64,000 nucleotides of DNA from Enterocola sp045611845 (GTDB taxonomy: Bacteria > Bacteroidota > Bacteroidia > Bacteroidales > Paludibacteraceae): contig JAZKXZ010000007.1 in the NCBI GenBank assembly GCA_045611845.1, positions 5,638-69,637 of the forward strand. Direction: 5' to 3'. Positions 53,163-61,493 of the stretch are shown piece by piece. Every line of letters starts with the position of its first letter. Position 1 is the stretch's first letter. Position numbers and translations under genes: made by a program. Below the pieces are notes generated by a model. It did not search any database, was not told where the DNA came from, and saw only the letters and a list, made by a program, of their open reading frames with translations.

Positions 53163-53939
53163 ATGAAAAAGATTTTTTTATTTATCAGTTTCGCACTAAT
53201 CTCATTATGTGCAATGTCTCAATCAACATTTGTTGTATGTCAATCAACTAGCAGTTCTTATAAAATAGACCCTGCAGATCCAAATTCTAAATACTTTTGG
53301 CAGTTAGATGATGTCAACAATCTTGGTGGTGCTAATTTTACTTCTGGCACATTAGAACCACACCCAGCAGACCCATCTGCAGGCGATGTAATTATAAACA
53401 CAGAAGTTACCATTAAATGGGACAAAGCTGGTGAATTCAACTTAAAATCACAAGAACAAAATGTTTGGGGATGTTTAAGCCCATGGAAAACCGAAACAAT
53501 CACTGTAAGTGAAAAACCTGTAGTAGACAATATGACTACAAGTCTATGTTCTTATACTACAGAATACCCAGACGAACTAAACCTTACTTTAGAAACCACA
53601 GGTACAAATGGCGCAACTGTAGGCAAATGGATTTTAAAAGACATCAATTATTATGATACCGATATCGACCTAAGCGTTCCAGGTTCACCTACAGCAACTA
53701 AAAATGCAACATTAGTTACAACTGTAGACCGTACCTCTTCTATTAAAAGAGGTGATGAATTTGCTGACGCAAACGCACTTAAAAACGACTATTTCGTAAA
53801 CTCTGGTACAAAACCAGCAGTAGTTGTTTACACACTAACACCTAAAGCTGGAGACTGTAGTGGTGATGATTTCACTATCGAGATTACTGTATTCCCAGCA
53901 GTAAATGCTCCTACTATTGTAGAAAAACCAATGCCTTAA
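53163..53939 (+). CDS. Exported Ig/PKD-like protein without sorting domain (258 aa)
   Basis: The middle gene of the trio has a signal peptide (MKKIFLFISFALISLCAMSQ) and two beta-sandwich-like domains. The first contains FNLKSQEQNVWGCLSPW, and GCLSP recurs in the next protein. The second ends AGDCSGDDFTIEITVFPAVNAPTIVEKPMP, and the closing PTIVEK echoes PNIVEK at the end of the 980-aa protein. No type A or type B sorting domain is present. The cysteines could pair within each domain. The gene lies 34 nt after the 980-aa gene and 22 nt before the 203-aa gene, so one transcript is expected. Function is unknown; I infer that it is a structural component of the same surface assembly. Confidence 0.75.
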   Translation: MKKIFLFISFALISLCAMSQSTFVVCQSTSSSYKIDPADPNSKYFWQLDDVNNLGGANFTSGTLEPHPADPSAGDVIINTEVTIKWDKAGEFNLKSQEQNVWGCLSPWKTETITVSEKPVVDNMTTSLCSYTTEYPDELNLTLETTGTNGATVGKWILKDINYYDTDIDLSVPGSPTATKNATLVTTVDRTSSIKRGDEFADANALKNDYFVNSGTKPAVVVYTLTPKAGDCSGDDFTIEITVFPAVNAPTIVEKPMP

Positions 53940-53961
53940 TATACGGACACATCCGAAGGAC

Positions 53962-54573
53962 TTGAAACTGTATTTAAAAATATGGCGTAGTATCATAGTA
54001 TGCCTACTATTGGCGTATTGTGGTAGTTTGTTTGCTGGAGAAACGGCAGATGTACTAGTGCGAGCTGGTACATATAAAGATTTTTCTGTGCAAAGCAGGG
54101 ATTATACTACCCATACGTGGTATATAGATGGTGAATTTGTAGATACAGGAGATGCCATTAATATACTATTTGAAGAAGAAGGCACATACGAAATAAGTGT
54201 GCAAGCAGAAAGTTTCGGATGTTTATCTCCATTTACATACATTACTGTAAATGTTTATGAAGAATATGTAGAATTGCCAGATAAACCAGAAGAAGGCAAT
54301 CCATATCCACCTATTATACCTGATAAATACTTTACACCAAATGGTGATGGAATACACGATAGATGGGAAGTAAAAAATATAGAATACTACCCAGACTCGG
54401 ATATTGAAATATACGATAGATATTCTAAATTATTGATTCGCTACAAGGGTACAGAACTTGGTTGGGATGGCATATATAACGGTCATCCTATGCGAACCGA
54501 TGATTATTGGTACATAATTAAACTTCACAAAGTGCGTGATTGGGTCTCTGGTCACTTCACGCTAAAACGATAA
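53962..54573 (+). CDS. Short T9SS type B sorting-domain protein (203 aa)
   Basis: The last gene of the trio starts at TTG, supported by the signal peptide it gives (KLYLKIWRSIIVCLLLAYCGSLFAG) and the lack of any nearby Met. Residues 25-115 form one PKD/Ig-like domain with WYIDGEFVDTGDAI and FGCLSPF. The C-terminal 80 residues are a canonical type B (CHU_C) sorting domain: YFTPNGDGIHDRWEV, YDRYSKLLIRYKG, GWDGIYNG, DDYWYIIKLH. This domain directs export through T9SS, and PorP/SprF proteins typically serve such cargo. It could be the surface anchor for the two preceding proteins. No PorP gene lies next to this locus; the nearest is at 8.9 kb. Confidence 0.85.
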   Translation: MKLYLKIWRSIIVCLLLAYCGSLFAGETADVLVRAGTYKDFSVQSRDYTTHTWYIDGEFVDTGDAINILFEEEGTYEISVQAESFGCLSPFTYITVNVYEEYVELPDKPEEGNPYPPIIPDKYFTPNGDGIHDRWEVKNIEYYPDSDIEIYDRYSKLLIRYKGTELGWDGIYNGHPMRTDDYWYIIKLHKVRDWVSGHFTLKR

Positions 54574-54644
54574 GGTAGAAAGATAAACTATGCCTTGAAA
54601 GAAAAAAAAGTTGGTAAACGCTTTTTTTTGCGCTCGGTTTGTAT

Positions 54645-54652
54645 TATCTTTG
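54645..54652 (+). promoter_or_regulatory. -7 box of fba
   Basis: TATCTTTG matches the consensus, 48 nt before the fba ATG. An A-run/T-run pair just upstream (about 54603-54629) could be a weak terminator for the surface trio. Confidence 0.65.
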
Positions 54653-54700
54653 TGCCTTGTTAAGAAGAAATTTTATTAACTAATTATTAATAATTACAGT

Positions 54701-55696
54701 ATGGTAAACTACAAAGAATTAGGTCTAGTAAACACTAAAGAAATGTTTGCTGGTGCTATCAAAGGAGGTTATGCTATCCCTGCATTCAACTTCAACAACA
54801 TGGAACAAATGCAAGCTATTATCACTGCTTGTGCTGAACAAAAATCTCCTGTTATCCTTCAAGTATCTTCTGGTGCGCGTAAATACGCTAACCAAACTTT
54901 ACTTCGCTACATGGCTCAAGGTGCAGTAGAATTTGCTAAAGAACTAGGTTGGGAAAAACCACAAATCGCTCTTCACTTAGACCACGGTAACTCATTCGAG
55001 TTATGCAAAAGCTGTGTAGACATGGGCTTCTCTTCTGTTATGATCGACGGTTCTCACCTTCCATACGAAGAAAACGTAGCTCTTACAAAACAAGTTGTAG
55101 AATATGCTCACCAATTTGGTGTAACTGTAGAAGGTGAACTTGGTGTATTAGCTGGTGTAGAAGACGACGTAGTAGCTGAACACAGCAACTATACTCAACC
55201 AGAAGAAGTTATCGACTTCGTAACACGCACAGGTTGTGACTCTCTAGCTATCTCTATAGGTACTTCTCACGGTGCTAACAAATTCACTCCAGAACAATGT
55301 ACTCGTGACGAAAACGGTATCTTAATCCCACCTCCATTACGTTTCGACATCCTTAAAGAAATTGAAGAAAAACTTCCTGGATTCCCAATCGTACTTCACG
55401 GTTCTTCTTCAGTTCCACAAGAATACGTTAAAATCATCAACGAAAACGGTGGAAAATTAAAAGACGCAGTAGGTATTCCAGAAGAACAACTTCGTAAAGC
55501 TGCTGCTTCTGCTGTTTGCAAAATCAACATCGACTCTGACGGTCGTTTAGCTATGACAGCTGCAGTACGTCAATTCTTCAACACAGACCCAGACAAATTC
55601 GACCCACGTCAATATCTAGGACCTGCTCGTGAAGAACTTAAAAAACTTTATACTCATAAAGTTGTTAATGTATTAGGTTCTGCAGGAAAGGCATAA
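54701..55696 (+). CDS. fba: Fructose-bisphosphate aldolase, class II
   Basis: This zinc-dependent aldolase splits fructose-1,6-bisphosphate into two triose phosphates. The 331-aa protein has the class II motifs: ALHLDHGNSFELCKSCVDMG with the zinc-binding His and catalytic Asp (about residues 90-109), VEGELG, SLAISIGTSHG and VLHGSSSVP. Codon use is strongly biased (frequent C-ending codons in Phe, Tyr, Asn and His), as expected for a highly expressed gene. It is a single-gene unit with a clear terminator. Confidence 0.97.
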   Translation: MVNYKELGLVNTKEMFAGAIKGGYAIPAFNFNNMEQMQAIITACAEQKSPVILQVSSGARKYANQTLLRYMAQGAVEFAKELGWEKPQIALHLDHGNSFELCKSCVDMGFSSVMIDGSHLPYEENVALTKQVVEYAHQFGVTVEGELGVLAGVEDDVVAEHSNYTQPEEVIDFVTRTGCDSLAISIGTSHGANKFTPEQCTRDENGILIPPPLRFDILKEIEEKLPGFPIVLHGSSSVPQEYVKIINENGGKLKDAVGIPEEQLRKAAASAVCKINIDSDGRLAMTAAVRQFFNTDPDKFDPRQYLGPAREELKKLYTHKVVNVLGSAGKA

Positions 55697-55718
55697 TCCT
55701 CCTTAAATCATAAATTTT

Positions 55719-55758
55719 ATAGAGACTAATCATTCATTGGTTAGTCTCTATTTTTTTG
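55719..55758 (+). terminator. Terminator of fba
   Basis: ATAGAGACTAA (55719-55729) pairs with TTAGTCTCTAT (55741-55751) and is followed by TTTTTTT. Confidence 0.9.
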
Positions 55759-55842
55759 CTAACTTTTATAATCATAATTGTTATTTTTCTAGCTTACGTA
55801 AAATTTTCTTGTAATTTATTTTGTTTATAAATAAATTTTCTC

Positions 55843-55850
55843 TTTCTTTG
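55843..55850 (+). promoter_or_regulatory. Probable -7 box of the efflux operon
   Basis: TTTCTTTG is one base from TAnnTTTG and runs into the inverted repeat at 55848-55899, so a bound repressor would cover the transcription start. Confidence 0.45.
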
Positions 55851-55899
55851 TATTAACAAAATTGTTTAACAAAATTGTTTAACAATTTTGTTAATACAA
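55848..55899. promoter_or_regulatory. Putative TetR operator: perfect 19-bp inverted repeat around a smaller palindrome
   Basis: TTGTATTAACAAAATTGTT (55848-55866) and AACAATTTTGTTAATACAA (55881-55899) are exact reverse complements. The 14-nt centre contains the palindrome AACAAAATTGTT, so the same half-site AACAATTTTGTT/AACAAAATTGTT appears three times at a regular spacing. It lies 49 nt before the TetR gene and no U-tract follows, so an operator is more likely than a terminator. Confidence 0.75.
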
Positions 55900-55947
55900 T
55901 AAGAAAAACAACCTCAACAAATATAAATCACTTTATATCAAGTACAT

Positions 55948-56574
55948 ATGACAAGAAATATACAAACAAATAGCGAAGAACGTATACTAAAAGCTGCAGA
56001 AGAACTTTTTCTTGCTAAAGGTTACGACAATACAAAAACCACACAAATTGCAGAAAAAGCAGGCGTCACACATGCCATGCTTCACTATTATTTTAGGACA
56101 AAGGAGCATCTTTTTGACCACATTGTAAATGAAAAAATGCAATTTATATTGAAATCCATTTCTCAACCTCTTTCACATAATGAATGTTCATTTTCTGAAC
56201 GTATTAAAAGTATAATAGAAGCCCATTTCAATTTTCTTATAGATAATCCCAACTTACCACGATTTATAATAAATGAGGTTCTTACAAATAAAGAACGTTG
56301 CAACTTAATGCTTGAAAAAGTTACACCTATGATAAATCTGATGGCAAGTAGTTTACAAAATGAAGCGGATAGAGCTGCAGAAAAGGGAGAGATAGAATCT
56401 ATAGACATTAAAATGTTAATGTTAGATATTTTATCACTAAACGTAATGACATTTATTACATTCCCATTCTTTGATAGTGTTTTCCCAAGTTCTGAGGAAC
56501 AAAAAAATATATTTTTAGCAGCACGTAAAACAGAGAACATCACATTAATACTGAAAAGAATACAAAAAATATAG
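55948..56574 (+). CDS. TetR/AcrR family transcriptional regulator
   Basis: The 208-aa protein has an N-terminal TetR helix-turn-helix (RILKAAEELFLAKGYDNTKTTQ..., then VTHAMLHYYFRTKEHLF, residues about 12-58) and a helical ligand-binding C-terminal domain. It is the first gene of the efflux operon and lies just downstream of a large inverted repeat, so it most likely represses its own operon until a ligand binds. In E. coli the comparable operon is controlled by the TetR-type CecR; orthology is suggested by context only. Confidence 0.9.
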   Translation: MTRNIQTNSEERILKAAEELFLAKGYDNTKTTQIAEKAGVTHAMLHYYFRTKEHLFDHIVNEKMQFILKSISQPLSHNECSFSERIKSIIEAHFNFLIDNPNLPRFIINEVLTNKERCNLMLEKVTPMINLMASSLQNEADRAAEKGEIESIDIKMLMLDILSLNVMTFITFPFFDSVFPSSEEQKNIFLAARKTENITLILKRIQKI

Positions 56575-56577
56575 ATT

Positions 56578-57855
56578 ATGAAATTAAGATTATTCACCTT
56601 TATTCTCTTACTATGCACTATAAACCTTAGTGCACAAACTCTAGAAGAATGTAGAGAACTAGCAAGAGAAAATTATCCAGAAATTAAGCAATACGACTTA
56701 ATTTCTCAAACGGAAGACTATTCTGTTTCTAATGCAAAACGAGCTTGGATTCCTCAAATAATACTATCTGCACAAGCCACATACCAATCTGCCACAGTTA
56801 CATATCCAGAAGCTCTTAGTAATTTACTTATTGCTCATGGTATGGAAAATGTGGAAATACAAAAAGACCAATATAAAATAGCATTAGACATATACCAAAA
56901 TATCTGGGATGGTGGTGTAGCAAAGGCAAACGAAGAAATTGCTAAAGCTGAAGCTGAGGCACAACGTCGCAATGTAGATGTAAACCTTTACGAATTATAT
57001 TCTCGCATAGACAATCTATACTTTGGTATTTTGCTCCTTGAAGAAAAACAAAAGCAAACAAACATGCGCATTGAACTTCTAGAGAGCAATTTAAAGAAAA
57101 TTAAATCATACGTACAAAATGGTGTTGCTATGCAATCAGATGCAGATGCACTTGAGGCAGAAATTTTGGTAGCAAACCAACAACTTGACCAAATTAAAAA
57201 TACAGAAGAGGCTTATAGACAAATGCTCAGCATTTTTATAGGCAAAGAATTAACAAACAATCCTCTTACAAGACCAGAAGAAGCTTCTCCAATGTCATAT
57301 ATAAACAACAGACCAGAACTTCAGATATTTGAAGCTAAAACAAATCAAATTCAGGCTCAAAAAAGAGCCATTACTGCCACTGTTATGCCACGTTTCAACC
57401 TGTTTGCACAAGGTTTTTATGGTTATCCTGGTCTTGATATGTTTAAAGCCATGAGTTCTACAGAATGGTCTCTCAATGGTATTGTTGGCATAAAGATGCA
57501 ATGGAACATAGGTTCATTTTATACCTATAAAAACAACTTAAATAAACTAGAAACTGCTCAACGAACATTGGAAGTACAAAAAGAACTTTTTGAATTTAAT
57601 ACAACTCTAAAGACCACACAAGAAGATAAAGAAATAGAAAGACTCAAAAAAGCAATAGAGTCTGACGAGCAAATTGTTAAATTGCGTGAATCTGTTAGAA
57701 AAGCAGCAGAATCCAAACTAGAGAACGGCGATATAAACACCACCGATTTACTTCAAAAAATCACAGATGAAAACATTGCTATTCAAAATAAGACTTGTCA
57801 CGAAATAGAATTATTACAAGCAAAATACAGACTTAAACATACGTTAAACCAATAA
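56578..57855 (+). CDS. TolC family outer-membrane efflux protein
   Basis: The 425-aa protein has a signal peptide (to about residue 20) and the TolC-family start QTLEECRELARENYPEIKQ. Long amphipathic helices alternate with short strand regions in two repeated halves, as expected for the trimeric outer-membrane channel. It starts 3 nt after the regulator and is followed 10 nt later by the HlyD-like adaptor, giving this operon a complete path from inner membrane to exterior. The E. coli ybh operon has no own TolC gene, so this is an addition relative to it. Confidence 0.9.
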   Translation: MKLRLFTFILLLCTINLSAQTLEECRELARENYPEIKQYDLISQTEDYSVSNAKRAWIPQIILSAQATYQSATVTYPEALSNLLIAHGMENVEIQKDQYKIALDIYQNIWDGGVAKANEEIAKAEAEAQRRNVDVNLYELYSRIDNLYFGILLLEEKQKQTNMRIELLESNLKKIKSYVQNGVAMQSDADALEAEILVANQQLDQIKNTEEAYRQMLSIFIGKELTNNPLTRPEEASPMSYINNRPELQIFEAKTNQIQAQKRAITATVMPRFNLFAQGFYGYPGLDMFKAMSSTEWSLNGIVGIKMQWNIGSFYTYKNNLNKLETAQRTLEVQKELFEFNTTLKTTQEDKEIERLKKAIESDEQIVKLRESVRKAAESKLENGDINTTDLLQKITDENIAIQNKTCHEIELLQAKYRLKHTLNQ

Positions 57856-57865
57856 ATTTCAAGAT

Positions 57866-58753
57866 ATGAAAAAGATATTTTTATGCATATTACTTATCTC
57901 TGGTCTTTGTGCATGCACCTCTGAACAAAATTATGATGCCACAGGCACTATTGAAGCAACAGAAGTAACTATTTCAGCAGAAAGTATGGGAAAAATACTC
58001 TCTCTCACCGCAGAAGAAGGAAAAACAGTACAGGAAGGAGAAATTCTTGGAGAAATAGATAGCACCCAACACTGTTTGCAGCGTAAACAATTACAAGCTC
58101 AACAAAATGCTCTTCTTAGCAGTAAACCAGACGTTCAAAAACAAGTTGCAGCCACAGAGGAGCAAATAAGTAAATTTAAAACAGAACTATCTCGCGTAGA
58201 AAATATGCTTAAAGATGGTGCTGCCACTCGAAAACAGTTTGATGATATTAAGGCACAAATTCGTATAGCCGAAGGACAAAAAGAAGCATTGCTTTCCACA
58301 TTAAACAGCAACACTAGTACAATAAATAGCAATGCAATGGCTCTACAAGCACAAATAGACTTGCTTTCAGATAATATACGCAAATGTAAAATCACATCAC
58401 CTATCAACGGCACCATTATATCAAAATATAGCCAAAAAGGTGAGTTCACCGCTACTGCTCGCCCACTCTTTAAAATAGCCGATTTAGAAAATATGTTTGT
58501 ACGTGCATATTTTACCTCCGATCAACTTTCTAGCATTCAGCTAGGACAAGAAGTAAAAGTTATAGCAGACTATGGTGCTGATGAACAAAAAGAATATATA
58601 GGTAAAATAGTTTGGATAGCTAGCAAAAGCGAATTTACACCCAAAGGAATACAAACAAAAGACTCAAGAGCAAACCTTGTTTATGCAGTAAAAATAGCAG
58701 TAAAAAATGATGGGCTATTAAAAATAGGATTTTCAGCAAATATAGTTTTATGA
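57866..58753 (+). CDS. HlyD/YbhG-like periplasmic adaptor, lipoprotein
   Basis: The 295-aa membrane fusion protein has a lipobox (ISGLCAC, Cys17). A biotinyl-lipoyl-like half (IEATEVTISAESMGKILSLTAEEGKTVQEGEIL) is followed by a coiled-coil hairpin (about 70-165), the second lipoyl half (KCKITSPINGTIISKYSQKGEF) and a beta-barrel domain. It links the ABC-2 transporter to TolC. Its end overlaps the start of the first ATPase by 4 nt. Confidence 0.9.
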   Translation: MKKIFLCILLISGLCACTSEQNYDATGTIEATEVTISAESMGKILSLTAEEGKTVQEGEILGEIDSTQHCLQRKQLQAQQNALLSSKPDVQKQVAATEEQISKFKTELSRVENMLKDGAATRKQFDDIKAQIRIAEGQKEALLSTLNSNTSTINSNAMALQAQIDLLSDNIRKCKITSPINGTIISKYSQKGEFTATARPLFKIADLENMFVRAYFTSDQLSSIQLGQEVKVIADYGADEQKEYIGKIVWIASKSEFTPKGIQTKDSRANLVYAVKIAVKNDGLLKIGFSANIVL

Positions 58754-59658
58754 AGAATGCCATAAGCATAGAAAATATTACAAAAAAGTATGGTAACGTC
58801 ACAGCACTAATTGACGTATCATTAGAAATAAAAGAAGGTGAACTTTTTGGTCTTATTGGACCAGACGGAGCGGGCAAAACCACCCTATTCCGCATTCTTA
58901 CCACTCTTATTTCTCCAACATCTGGTAAAGCCAGTGTAATGGGATACGATGTTGTGAAAGACATAGAACCCATACGAAGCAATGTGGGGTATATGCCTGG
59001 CAGATTTTCACTTTATCAAGACTTGAGTGTAGAGGAAAACTTAAGCTTCTTTGCCGCACTTTTTGGAAAGTCTATAGACGAGAGTTACGAACTTATTAAA
59101 CCTATATACAAGCAGATAGAACCTTTTAAAACTCGTAGAGCAGGGAAATTATCTGGTGGAATGAAACAAAAATTAGCACTATCTTGTGCACTTATTCACA
59201 AACCCAAAGTGTTGTTTTTAGATGAGCCTACTACAGGTGTAGATGCAGTTTCGAGAAGCGAATTTTGGGACATGCTTCAGCATCTAAAAAAACACGGTAT
59301 CACTATTTTGGTATCCACTCCTTATATGGACGAAGCATCGCGCTGCGACAGAATTGCACTTTGTAACCAAGGTAAAATTTTGTCTATTGACACACCAGAA
59401 AATATGATTAGTAATTTTAAAGAACCACTTTTTGCAGTTAAAAGCAAAAACTTATTCAAACTACTAAATCATACTCGCTCATATCCACACACCCGTTTGT
59501 GTTATCCTTTTGGAGGGGTGCATCATATATTAGTAGATAACGATTTTTCAGAAAGCAATCTACAAAAACATTTAGAAAATGCTGGCATACAAGATGCCAC
59601 AGTGGAGCGTATTACTCCATGTATAGAAGATATTTTTATTAACCTAATGCAAAAATGA
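58750..59658 (+). CDS. ABC transporter ATP-binding protein (YbhF N-half-like)
   Basis: The 302-aa ATPase has Walker A GPDGAGKTT (about 36-44), signature LSGGMKQKLALSCAL and Walker B VLFLDEPTTGVD. A C-terminal extension of about 80 residues follows the nucleotide-binding domain. It corresponds to the first half of E. coli YbhF, which has two ATPase domains in one chain; here they are separate genes overlapping by 4 nt. It energises the two ABC-2 permeases downstream. Confidence 0.93.
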   Translation: MKNAISIENITKKYGNVTALIDVSLEIKEGELFGLIGPDGAGKTTLFRILTTLISPTSGKASVMGYDVVKDIEPIRSNVGYMPGRFSLYQDLSVEENLSFFAALFGKSIDESYELIKPIYKQIEPFKTRRAGKLSGGMKQKLALSCALIHKPKVLFLDEPTTGVDAVSRSEFWDMLQHLKKHGITILVSTPYMDEASRCDRIALCNQGKILSIDTPENMISNFKEPLFAVKSKNLFKLLNHTRSYPHTRLCYPFGGVHHILVDNDFSESNLQKHLENAGIQDATVERITPCIEDIFINLMQK

Positions 59659-60392
59659 AACCTATAATATCTGTAGATAAGCTAACTAAAAAGTTTGGAA
59701 CATTTGCAGCAGTAGATCAAATTAGCTTTGAGGTGTACCCTGGAGAAATTTTTGGTTTTCTAGGTGCCAATGGGGCTGGGAAAACCACTGCTATGCGTAT
59801 GCTTTGTGGTCTTAGTTTCCCTACTGCGGGTGGTGGCACTGTGGCTGGATACGATATTAATACGCAAGGAGAAGAAATTAAGAAACGTATTGGATATATG
59901 AGCCAAAGATTTTCACTCTACAACGACCTTACAGTAATTGAAAATATGCGTCTTTTTGCAGGAATATACGGAATGAGTAAAAAAGACACTGAGGAACGCA
60001 CTATAGAACTTTTAGATAGGTTTAATTTCTCTGACGAAAGAGATACCTTAGTAAATTCATTACCACTAGGATGGAAACAGAAACTTTCTTTTATAGTGGC
60101 CACTATTCACAAACCCGAAATTATCTTTCTTGACGAACCTACAGGTGGCGTCGACCCTATTACTCGCCGTCAGTTTTGGGAGATGATATACGAAGTGGCA
60201 GCAGAGGGTACTACTATATTTGTTACCACGCACTATATGGACGAAGCAGAATATTGTCACCGCGTTTCCATTATGGTAGATGGTGAAATTAGAGCTTTAG
60301 ATACTCCAGAAAACCTTAAACTCACATATAAATCTGATAGTATAGATGCTGTATTTAGAACCATAGCTCGTGATGCAAAGAGAGGAGATTAA
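59655..60392 (+). CDS. ABC transporter ATP-binding protein (YbhF C-half-like)
   Basis: The 245-aa ATPase has Walker A GANGAGKTT (about 36-44) and Walker B IIFLDEPTGGVDP. The signature is atypical, SLPLGWKQKLSF in place of LSGGQ; the same type of LPLGW variant is found in the second domain of YbhF-like proteins. The two ATPases thus probably form a heterodimer with non-equivalent sites. It overlaps the preceding ATPase gene by 4 nt and ends 4 nt before the first permease. Confidence 0.93.
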   Translation: MKPIISVDKLTKKFGTFAAVDQISFEVYPGEIFGFLGANGAGKTTAMRMLCGLSFPTAGGGTVAGYDINTQGEEIKKRIGYMSQRFSLYNDLTVIENMRLFAGIYGMSKKDTEERTIELLDRFNFSDERDTLVNSLPLGWKQKLSFIVATIHKPEIIFLDEPTGGVDPITRRQFWEMIYEVAAEGTTIFVTTHYMDEAEYCHRVSIMVDGEIRALDTPENLKLTYKSDSIDAVFRTIARDAKRGD

Positions 60393-60396
60393 GAGT

Positions 60397-61491
60397 ATGA
60401 AGAAGAATAGTTTTTTAGCCTTTATAGAAAAAGAAACGCTACATATTATGCGCGACAAACGCACCATGCTAATCGTATTGCTTATTCCTGTGGTGCTAAT
60501 GATACTTTTTGGCTTTGCCATATCCACTGAAATAAACAACCTAAATATAGCAGTAGTTGCTCCAAACAAAACGGTAGAAGTAGAAAAAATGGTGCAAAAG
60601 ATTGCAAATAACCCATCACTTACCTTTGTGGGTTACATCGGGCAAAACGACATAAACCTCACCCTACGCACAGCAAAAGCAGATGCAGTAGTGGTTTTTG
60701 CATCAGATTTTGACCGCATTATGACAGAAAAAACACAAGGCATTAATACTGAAAAAGCCTTTGAGTTTGTTTTCGACGCTTCTAATAGTAATGTTTCTGC
60801 TGCAGGTACAGCCTACCTTCAAGGCGTATTGCTAGATATGGCAGATAACAATCTATTCACCATGAAATTACTATATAATCCACAAATGAAGTCGTCCTAC
60901 AACTTTGTACCAGGCATTATGGGGCTTATTTTTATTTTAATTTGTGCCATGATGACATCAGTATCTATCGTGCGCGAAAAAGAAATGGGTAGTATGGAAG
61001 TCCTTTTAGTCTCACCCATAAAACCAATATACATTATTATTGCAAAAATGATTCCATACTTGGTGCTATCGTGCATCAATTTAGTGACAATCTTGATTAT
61101 TGCCCATTTCTTACTCGATGTGCCTATGACTGGAGGTGTGGGAAATATTATCCTTATTTCTATTGTATATCTACTTTTATCACTTGCTCTTGGATTGTTT
61201 ATCTCAAATATTTCTTCTTCGCAAGTAATGGCACTGCTTATTTCTGCCATGGTGCTAATGATGCCCATGATGATGCTATCGGGCATGGTCTTTCCACTAG
61301 AAAACCTACCTGCCGTTATAAAACCCCTTAGCTACATAGTGCCTGCCCGTTGGTATATAGAAGCCATGCGTAAACTAATGATTATGGGCGTGCCCCTATC
61401 TGGCATTTTAAAAGAACTTTGCATTTTGTTGGTTATGGCCATAGGCTTAATGGCTGTTTCTATCAAGAAGTTTAACAACAAATTAGAATAA
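60397..61491 (+). CDS. ABC-2 type permease (YbhS-like)
   Basis: The 364-aa permease has one membrane helix at the start (about 20-40, MLIVLLIPVVLMILFGFAIS), an extracytoplasmic domain of about 140 residues, and five C-terminal helices, the usual ABC2_membrane_3 plan. IVREKEMGSMEVLLVSP is the family's coupling-helix motif. I chose ATG 60397 (MKKNSFLAFIEKE) over the earlier ATG 60370, which overlaps the ATPase gene, because the family starts with this sequence. Confidence 0.9.
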   Translation: MKKNSFLAFIEKETLHIMRDKRTMLIVLLIPVVLMILFGFAISTEINNLNIAVVAPNKTVEVEKMVQKIANNPSLTFVGYIGQNDINLTLRTAKADAVVVFASDFDRIMTEKTQGINTEKAFEFVFDASNSNVSAAGTAYLQGVLLDMADNNLFTMKLLYNPQMKSSYNFVPGIMGLIFILICAMMTSVSIVREKEMGSMEVLLVSPIKPIYIIIAKMIPYLVLSCINLVTILIIAHFLLDVPMTGGVGNIILISIVYLLLSLALGLFISNISSSQVMALLISAMVLMMPMMMLSGMVFPLENLPAVIKPLSYIVPARWYIEAMRKLMIMGVPLSGILKELCILLVMAIGLMAVSIKKFNNKLE

Positions 61492-61493
61492 TC

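Noticed and set aside
50186..54573. The three-gene surface locus as one giant gene broken by sequencing errors
   Set aside because: Each part has its own signal peptide and start, and the gaps of 22-34 nt contain proper stops. A frame error would not create signal peptides.
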